Shown: positions 58,101 to 64,000 of the stretch, one piece after another
Numbering within the stretch: position 1 is the first letter of the stretch
How the letters are laid out: each line of letters starts with the position of its first letter
Source of the DNA: Liolophura sinensis
Taxonomy: Eukaryota > Mollusca > Polyplacophora > Chitonida > Chitonidae
NCBI RefSeq assembly: GCF_032854445.1
Contig: NC_088301.1
Span: 10,970,281-11,034,280 of the forward strand
Reading direction: 5' to 3'
Length of the DNA: 64,000 nt
The notes under the pieces: model-generated
What the model was told of the DNA's origin: nothing
The model's database searches: none
Seen by the model: the letters and a program-made list of their open reading frames with translations, nothing else
Translations under genes and position numbers: made by a program

Positions 58101-58679
58101 ATGAATATTTTTAATGACCCACATACACTTATACAACGGTAGTCAGTTTTATGGGTGGAGGAAATTGAGATGTCAAGGGTAAAACATGGCCAGTTACACT
58201 GGCAATTTCTCCCAAATGTGACCTCTTGTATAGCTGACATTTGTTGACTTTCCTCTACAGAATGAATGAATGATTACGGCTTAACACCACATAGGTAATG
58301 TTTCAGCCATTTCGTGGTGGTATTTCTGCAGAAGCTGTACTTCAGGAGGCATACACCGTTATAAGATTAAAGTAATGTTCTGGTTTCTTCCTTCCTTAAA
58401 TGTTCTTCAGTACAGTGTAAAGCACCTGTTAAGTCAGTAGATACATATAGATTATGTAAAGTGTATCAGAGACTATTTATTTGTGTAATCACATCTGGTA
58501 ATCTTTTTTTCTTGTTTGTTTACATTTTGCAGCCATTGATCCACGTGATTGCACGAAACATAGCTGTGGCCTTGAATACCAGTAAACCCATCGTGTTAGG
58601 CCTGGCCTTGAGAGACACCAGCAGGGAGACAACAAAAACCATCGAGAACATCATCTTGGAGAACAAGGTGTGGGGCTAA
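52150..58679 (+). CDS. PSMG3: Proteasome assembly chaperone 3 (PSMG3/PAC3)
   Basis: PAC3 works with PAC4 as a small chaperone that helps build the 20S proteasome alpha-ring. Four exons: 52150-52197, 53948-54049, 56053-56133, 58533-58679. They join in phase 0 throughout (CAA|GTGGGT, CTG|GTAAAG, GAG|GTGAGG donors) for 378 nt, 125 aa plus TAA; the human protein is about 122 aa. Start ATGGCC in good context. Family-typical stretches are IFIVVTQLQKLGTL, TTKTLLGKDEPLIHVIARN and the C-terminal VW. No signal peptide, so cytosolic. Intron 1 carries a long-TIR element and a SINE-A; intron 3 carries SINE-A and SINE-B copies. A 24-bp minisatellite starts about 16 bp after the stop. The next AATAAA on this strand is at 60861, so the 3'UTR may include the arrays. 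Confidence 0.92.
52368..52990. mobile_element. Nonautonomous element with roughly 90-bp terminal inverted repeats
   Basis: The left arm contains 'ccatctagatggacgcagtg', 'aaattctgacattcatcgta' and 'acactgagtccatc'. The right arm is its inverse: 'gatggactcagtgttaggat', 'gaatgtcagaatttcaaaac', 'cacactgagtccatctagaa'. Both outer edges are near 'taggcc'. The 440-bp interior has no coding capacity. It lies in PSMG3 intron 1, about 170 bp after exon 1. Confidence 0.85.
53326..53552 (+). mobile_element. SINE-A copy, plus orientation, with internal deletion in the head
   Basis: Starts 'gggcctccgtgatcgagggg' and lacks the usual 'caatgacccaggagcc' segment. It continues 'tcaagtccagctcaagctgg', 'ggtcgtgggtttcccc' and ends 'aaacaccaatcaaataaata'. 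Confidence 0.9.
55157..55400 (+). mobile_element. SINE-A copy, plus orientation
   Basis: Head 'ggcctacttggctcagttgg', then 'gtgacccaggagcctctc', 'gagttcaagtctagctcatg', tail 'cgtaaaacaccaatcaaatt'. A SINE-B is inserted immediately at its 3' end. It lies in PSMG3 intron 2. Confidence 0.92.
55402..55770 (-). mobile_element. Full-length SINE-B, minus orientation, with 11-bp target-site duplication
   Basis: Read on the minus strand it starts 'ggcccggatagcacagttgg' with A-box AGCACAGTTGGTAGAGCG and a B-box-like 'ggatcaatcc', then a body of about 300 bp and a '(cactcact)n' tail. AAATTACATGT flanks it at about 55393-55403 and 55770-55780. It is unrelated in body to SINE-A. Confidence 0.9.
56463..57045 (-). 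mobile_element. SINE-A interrupted by SINE-B
   Basis: 56463-56652 has the 3' and middle parts ('tttatttatttgtttgatgg', 'cgccgtattcgcgaatattt', 'ggctcctgggtcattgcact'). The head resumes at about 57005-57045 ('gctaacccttcgccattgaa', 'ggcccc'). The intervening DNA is a SINE-B. It lies in PSMG3 intron 3. Confidence 0.88.
56653..57004 (-). mobile_element. SINE-B, minus orientation, inserted into a SINE-A
   Basis: Same family as 55402-55770, starting with 'gagtgagtgagtgcttgggg' and ending 'gctatccgggccggt'. It is flanked by CACTGTGCTAGAAT on the left and CACTGTGCTAAAAT on the right, a 14-bp target-site duplication with one mismatch. Confidence 0.92.
57046..58532 (+). other. Rest of PSMG3 intron 3
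   Basis: A (TA)n run is near 57491-57503. A SINE-C-like fragment is at 58110-58250 ('cacttatacaacggtagtca', 'ttatgggtggaggaaattga'). No exon was seen before 58533. Confidence 0.45.
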
Positions 58680-58694
58680 GTTGAACTGAAATGG

Positions 58695-59850
58695 GGCGAT
58701 GATCCACGGAATTGGTCAGAAGGGTGATCCAGAGGACGGGTGAGGAGGGTGATCCAAGGCATTGGTCAGGAGGGTGATCCAAGGAATTGGTCGGCAGAGT
58801 GATCTAAGCGATTGGTCGGCAGAGTGATCCAAGGAATTGGTCAGGAGAGTGATTCAAGGAATTGGTCAGGAGAGTGATCCAAGGCATTGGTCAGGAGAGT
58901 GATCCAAGGCATTGGTCAAGAGGGTGATCCAGAGGACTGGTGAGGAGGGTGATCTAAGGAATTGGTCAGGAGAGTGATCCAGAGGACTGGTGAGGAGAGT
59001 GATCCAAGGCATTGGTCAGGAGAGTGATCCAAGGAATTGGTCAGGAGAGTGATTCAAGGAATTGGTTAGGGGGCTGATCCAGGGAACTGGTCAGGAGAGT
59101 GATCCAAGGAATTGGTCAGGAGAGCGATCCAGGGAACTGGTCAGGAGGGTGATTCAAGGAATTGGTCAGCAGAGAGACCCAAGGCATTGGTCAGGAGAGT
59201 GATCCAAGGCATTGGTCAGGAGAGTGATCCAGGGAACTGGTGAGGAGGGTGATCCAAGGAATTGGTCAGGAGGGAGATCCAGGGAACTGTTGAGGAGGGT
59301 GATCCAAGGAATTGGTCAGGAGGGTGATCCAAGGAATTGATCAGGAGGGTGATCCAAGGAATTGGTCGGCAGAGTGATCCAAGGAATTGGTTAGCAGAGT
59401 GATCCAAGGAATGGGTAGGGAGGGTGATCCAAGGAATTGGTCAGGAGGATGATCCAAGGAATTGGTCAGGAGGGTGGTCCAAGGAATTGATAAGGAGGGT
59501 GATCAAAGGCATTGGGTCAGGAGGGTAATCCAAGGCATTGCATTGGTCAGGAGAGTGATCCAAGGCATTGATCAGGAGGATAATCCAAGGCATTGGTCAG
59601 GAGGGTAATCCAAGGCATTGGTCAGGAGGGAGATCCAGGGAACTATTGAGGAGGGTGATCCAAGGAATTGATCAGGAGGGTTATCCAAGGAATTGATCAG
59701 GAGGGTGATCAAAGGCATTGGTCAGGAGGGTAGTCCAAGGAATTGATCAGGAGGGTGATCCAAGGAATTGGTCGGCAGAGTGATCCAAGGAATTGGTCAG
59801 CAGAGTGATCCAAGGAATGGGTAGGGAGGGTGATCCAAGGAATTGGTCAG
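58695..59850 (+). repeat. 24-bp minisatellite, about 48 copies, starting just after the PSMG3 stop codon
   Basis: The unit is 'gatccaaggaattggtcagg' plus 'aggg/agt'. Variants 'gatccagaggactggtgagg' and 'ggcattggtcagg' recur in blocks, which suggests higher-order duplication. The first unit lies about 16 bp after the TAA. Confidence 0.97.
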
Positions 59851-59877
59851 CAACAACCAAAATCTGCAGGTTTGGGG

Positions 59878-60250
59878 CTGAGGTGTAAGGATATGAAGCA
59901 GGTGAAAAAAGGACCGAAGACTTGGTGAAGCTAGCGACCCATCAAGGCACCAGACTAGAGAGAGAGGAGGTGGAAATATGAAGCAGGTGACCAAAGGAAG
60001 GACTGTAGGTTTGGTGAAGCTAATAACACCAGAATCTAGGTGTGTAGACTAGAGAGAGAGGAGGTGGAAATATGAAGCAGGTGACCAAAGGAAGGACTGT
60101 AGGTTTGGTGAAGCTAATAACACCAGAATCTAGGTGTGTAGACAAGAGAGAGAGGAGGTGGAAATGTGAAGTGGGTGACTAAAGGAAGGAATGAAGAATT
60201 GGTAAAGCTACTAACACCAGGGTCAAGGTGTAAAGACTATGGAGAGAAGA
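59878..60250 (+). repeat. 94-bp tandem repeat, about 4 copies
   Basis: The unit contains 'gaggtggaaatatgaagcag', 'gtgaccaaaggaaggactgt' and 'gtttggtgaagctaataaca'. The 'tggaaat' word is at 59971, 60065 and 60159, a 94-bp step. The outer copies are more diverged. Confidence 0.92.
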
Positions 60251-60552
60251 GCTGGAAATGTGAAGAGTGTGACCAGTTGGAAGAACTGAAGAACTGAGTG
60301 ATGGCAGGGTAGAAGCAATACTCAGTGAACAAGATTGTTGTAGCAGGGGGATGGATGTAGCCTTGAGTGTGCACCCAGGAAGAGACAGCATTTGAGATAA
60401 AGCATAATTTGGTGGTAAAGGGATGACATTTGCTGGACAGGGAGTCCAAGCAGCAGCACAAGGTGGATTTCGCAGCATGAATGTTCAGTGTGTAGATTTA
60501 TCAACAAGGTCATCAGCACTGTTTGTATTGATACCCTGACCTTTTCATCCAT

Positions 60553-60715
60553 GTCTGTGACCAATAGTTTGAAACATTCTACGAACTATGGGGCGTAGAG
60601 AAATACGTTGGAAAAGCCTGCACCTTTAATGACAAAAAATCATTTTGGATTGAAACTGAAAAAAAAAGTGCTTTATAGATGGAAAGGGTTTAAGATTTAC
60701 AGTACTGACAGACAG
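60553..60715 (+). mobile_element. MITE-related fragment
   Basis: Shares 'gaccaatagtttgaaacatt', 'ggggcgtagagaaa' and 'gaaagggtttaagatttaca' with the elements at 40615-40885 and 61015-61573. Confidence 0.5.
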
Positions 60716-61014
60716 TAGGAATACATGTTCATGTGTTTTCTTTATTAGTGATCAGAGATGTTTTATCTGACTTCAGCATGTCTTTATCAGCTTTTCTTAA
60801 CATTTCATAATGATTCACATGAACAAATGAATTATTTTTACAACCCTTTACACATTTATTAATAAAGAATGGACAAGTTAAAGGACCGCTTGACGGGTAT
60901 GAAAGGGAAGTAATGATTATAGAACAAGGGACATAACTCATTTTTTTGTGTATCCCTTTTTTTACATGCTTACCACCCTCATGAATACATGTACATGTCT
61001 TTGACTAACTAGTA

Positions 61015-61573
61015 TACCCTAATTCTTCAACCTTTTCAACTGCCTCTACAACCAATATTTTGAAACTTTTTGGTAGAGGTATTGGGTGTAGAGAACTATT
61101 TTACTCTGATTTATGAAGCTTGTATCTTTGGTGACACAAATTGATCACGGGACCGGTAGATCCAGGATCAATCCTTGATCGAGTCCTTGACCTAAGACTT
61201 TAAAAAGAGGAAGTTGTAACTTCCTCGCTTGGCATTCAGCATGAAGGGGATAGTGCAACGACTGGTTGACTCGTATCAGTATAATGGCTTTGGCCTGGCG
61301 CCTTACTTGCCTTCGGTAAGTCGTCTCAGTGAAGCAGCACTAAATAAAAAGAGCGGTGGAAATCCATCCTGCAACAAGGAGGCACATTACACGTACATGC
61401 ACCCTAAGGATTCCTTCGTTGTCATATGACTGAAAAATTATTGAGTACGACGTTAAACCCCAAGCACGCACTCACTCACAAAGGGATCATCTCGGCATCA
61501 TTTTGATAATTATATGCTTAAATCCCCCTGAGAAAAGTGCTTTAGTCGTTGAAAAGGTTGAAGATTTGCAGAA
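61015..61573. mobile_element. MITE interrupted by a SINE-B
   Basis: The left part starts 'taccctaattcttcaacctt' (61015) and the right part ends 'cgttgaaaaggttgaagatt' (to about 61573). Between them lies a SINE-B with its own target-site duplication. The uninterrupted element would be about 210 bp. Confidence 0.75.
61148..61480 (+). mobile_element. SINE-B, 5'-truncated, plus orientation, inside a MITE
   Basis: Starts at 'gggaccggtagatccagg', so the tRNA-like head is missing. It ends '(cactcact)cac'. The flanks CACAAATTGATCA (61135-61147) and CACAAAGGGATCA (61477-61489) agree at 11 of 13 positions, consistent with a target-site duplication. Confidence 0.85.
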
Positions 61574-61739
61574 GGTAAAAACAGGGAAGAGATTCTTTTA
61601 GATGTACATGTGTTTAATCGAAGATTGTATTTTGATATAAAAATGACTTGAGAACGAGTTAGTTTCTGCAATAAAAACAGCAGTTGTACATAGACAAAGA
61701 TCTCTTTCCAACTTCTGAATGGCACGGAAATATTTATTT

Positions 61740-61982
61740 TATTATTTATTTATTTGATTGGTGATTTATGCTGTACTATTTCACTTATACGACAGCGGCC
61801 AGCATTATGGAGGGATAAAACTGGGCAGAGCTCAGGTGAAAACCCACGACCAGTTTGTTGACAAACCTTCCCACATAGGTGAGAAAAGAAGTCAATATGA
61901 GCTGAATGTGAACTGCCAGTGACCAAATTGGCTCCTGGGTCATTGCACTGCGATGGCACGCTAACCACCAGGAGGCCCCCCT
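61740..61982 (-). mobile_element. SINE-A copy, minus orientation, near full length
   Basis: Contains 'attatttatttatttgattg', 'cgacagcggccagcattatg', 'ggctcctgggtcattgcact' and 'gctaaccaccaggaggcccc'. The 'tactcaagaa' word is partly deleted. Confidence 0.9.
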
Positions 61983-61994
61983 TCAAACAGTTCT

Positions 61995-62536
61995 ACAGTA
62001 GTCAAGTTTATGGGTAGAGGAAATTGGACAGAACCTGGAAAAACACACAAACATCCAACCTTCAAGCTGCTGGCAAACCAGTGTTAACTTGTAAACCATG
62101 GTCTTTGACTTTCACTTTCTGTTCACGTTTTCAAATGAATCAATAAAGTTTGACAAACCATTTTCACTTGTTCATGGAATGCAAAACCCTGCTTCACGAA
62201 ATTTTCTTCAAAATGTTGACATCAGCCCTTTTTGGTTACACAAAATTGTTGCTCCAAAGCATGATTTCCCTTTACATGAATTTAATATGGATGTTGGACA
62301 AAAGAGCAAGTACTTAGATGACCACTGAGGTTTCAGTCAAACTTGCATGTAAATTCATATTTATGTGTTGGAATGGTGTTCAATATTTCATTTGCCACTC
62401 TGCCAACAACTTGTGGATGATGGCAGGTTTTTCTTGGGCACTGTCCGGTTTCTTCCCACCATAATACTGCACTCTGTGACATAAGTGCGATATTCTTGAG
62501 TAGCCTTAAAACACTAATGAAATAAATAAATAAATA
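61995..62536 (+). mobile_element. SINE-C-like fragment and a degraded SINE-A (plus orientation)
   Basis: 61995-62095 shows 'gtcaagtttatgggtagagg' and 'aaattggacagaacctgg'. 62375-62536 shows 'gccaacaacttgtggatgat', 'ggtttcttcccaccataata' and 'aaaacactaatgaaataaat'. The two are separated by about 280 bp of unassigned sequence. Confidence 0.6.
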
Positions 62537-63099
62537 TTTCACTTGATAAATATAGATACATATATCACTTGCCAATTGACATTGCATTTTATTGAATGGA
62601 GGAAACCAGCATACCCTCTGACAGAAAGCTGCAGCAGATTCAAATTCAGCCAGATTTATCCACACTGCCCAGTCAAATGGTGACGTAGGATAACATACTA
62701 TCACCAATAAAAAGTGCATTACATAACTGAAGATAAGACAATAAAACAATTGAAACATGTATTGATTATAATTGTACACAGGATTAAATAAAATAAAAAT
62801 TTTATTTCCATAATTGGTCCCTTTAAGTTGTGCACTGGAAAACTAAACAGTTCCACAACCCGTTTGAAGGTAACCTACTGGTTACAAGGCACCCTCAAAT
62901 CACTGAAAGCTTTCCACAACACAAAGAAGAACCTTAAAGACAGTATCCCTATCCCCCCTTCTCTCCAGAACTTCTAGACAAGATCACAATCAACAGACTT
63001 ACAGATGCATGTAACTATACACTGGGCATGACCCCTCAGAAAAGGTTATCTACACCTAAAACACTGTACCTAAACACTTTATAACACCCTAGTCTCCAT

Positions 63100-64000
63100 T
63101 ATCCTCAACCAACATTGTGCCTTGTAGTACAGATGTCTGCACTCTGAAGTCGCAGATGATCACACCCTACCGTCAGACAACCAACACTGTGCCTCGTGGT
63201 ACAGATGTCTCATCCTCCCAACGGGCAGACAACATTGTGCCTCGTGGTACAGGAGTCACTCATGATCACATCCTACCATCAGATAAACACTGTCTTGTGA
63301 TACAGAAGGCATACATGTCCACGTCCTATCATACACACAACACTGTGCCTCGTGGTACAGATGTCTCATCCTCCCAACAGGCAGACAACATTGTGCCTCG
63401 TGGTACAGATGTCTCATCCTCCCAACAGGCAGACAACATTGTGCCTTGTAGTACAGATGTCTGCACTCTGAAGTCGCAGATGATCACACCCTACCGTCAG
63501 ACAACCAACACTGTGCCTCGTGGTACAGATGTCTCATTCTCCCAACGGGCAGACAACATTGTGCCTCGTGGTACAGATGTCTCATTCTCCCAACGGGCAG
63601 ACAACATTGTGCCTCGTGGTACAGGAGTCACTCATGATCACATCCTACCATCAGATAAACACTGTCTTGTGATACAGAAGGCATACATGTCCACGTCCTA
63701 TCATACACACAACACTGTGCCTCGTGGTACAGATGTCTCATCCTCCCAACAGGCAGACAACATTGTGCCTTGTAGTACAGATGTCTGCACTCTGAAGTCG
63801 CAGATGATCACACCCTACCGTCAGACAACCAACACTGTGCCTCGTGGTACAGATGTCTCATTCTCCCAACGGGCAGACAACATTGTGCCTCGTGGTACAG
63901 ATGTCTCATTCTCCCAACGGGCAGACAACATTGTGCCTCGTGGTACAGGAGTCACTCATGATCACATCCTACCATCAGATAAACACTGTCTTGTGATACA
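63100..64000. repeat. 324-bp higher-order tandem repeat built from 48-72-bp subunits, continuing past the window end
   Basis: The subunits share 'tgtgcctcgtggtacag'. 'cttgtagtacagatgtctgc' occurs at 63121, 63445 and 63769, so the period is exactly 324 bp. Order in copy 1: A, B, C, D, B, B. Order in copy 2: A, B, B, C, D, B, where B is the 48-bp unit with 'tctcatcctcccaac' or 'tctcattctcccaac'. Copy 3 is cut by the window end. Confidence 0.97.

Larger units (their letters stand above)
60250..63100 (+). other. Intergenic region downstream of PSMG3
   Basis: Apart from the mobile elements listed, no gene was recognised. AATAAA at 60861-60866 could serve PSMG3. An open frame of 76 codons at 62098-62328 has no known motif. 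Confidence 0.4.

Noticed and set aside
60179-60564. Overlapping minus-strand frames after PSMG3
   Set aside because: They overlap each other in different frames, partly cover the 94-bp repeat and show no domain.
62098-62328. 76-codon plus-strand frame downstream of PSMG3
   Set aside because: Composition is not low complexity, but there is no known motif, no splice support and no gene nearby; left unannotated.
63100-64000. CRISPR-like array (regular spacing, 48-bp units)
   Set aside because: The 'spacers' are themselves repeated, the host is an animal and no cas genes exist; it is a higher-order minisatellite.

Overview
The window is animal nuclear DNA. Its genes have many short exons with GT-AG introns, no operons are visible, intergenic DNA is AT-rich, and short retroposons and minisatellites are dense. 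Three ordinary bilaterian protein-coding genes frame it, and two small genes lie inside an intron of one of them. The tRNA-headed SINE families, whose tails read like 'cgtaaaacaccaatcaaata', suggest a lophotrochozoan, probably a mollusc. That taxonomic step is inference.

Layout. At 1-11688 (+) is the 3' part of a DOCK6/7/8-type Rho-family GEF gene: ten exons coding 364 residues of the DHR2 domain and C-terminus. Its 3'UTR probably runs to a poly(A) signal near 14350. A gene-poor stretch follows to 18833. At 18834-52027 (-) is a CLIP3/CLIP4-type gene, rebuilt as 13 coding exons with consistent phases (647 aa: N-terminal Cys pairs, ankyrin repeats, three CAP-Gly domains). Its start codon lies 122 bp from that of a divergent PSMG3-type gene (proteasome assembly chaperone 3; 52150-58679, +, four exons, 125 aa). 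CLIP4 intron 7 (24332-38087) holds a second divergent pair: an intronless gene for an unrecognised 139-aa protein with an acidic tail (31679-32098, -) and a two-exon Myb/SANT-like plus coiled-coil gene of MSANTD4/NAIF1 type (32538-33732, +). They share a 439-bp region with an NRF1-type palindrome and an ETS-type site.

Repeats. Three families of short retroposons are named here only for convenience: SINE-A, SINE-B and a decayed SINE-C. SINE-A and SINE-B show target-site duplications, and SINE-B copies have inserted into SINE-A and into a MITE. There is also a MITE family with 'aattcttcaacctttt' ends and a long-terminal-inverted-repeat element in PSMG3 intron 1. More than a dozen minisatellites are present. 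Five of them begin at or within a few bases of an exon end: DOCK exon 3, DOCK exon 7, the DOCK stop codon, CLIP4 exon 10 and the PSMG3 stop codon. Three of these have copied a working splice donor many times. I regard this as the most unusual signal in the window. The window ends inside a 324-bp higher-order repeat.

Function. The gene products are cytoskeletal (DOCK GEF, CLIP microtubule-binding protein), proteasome assembly (PSMG3) and probably nuclear (SANT-like protein). Apart from the shared promoters there is no sign that they form one pathway. I found no prokaryotic, phage, CRISPR or clear viral genes.
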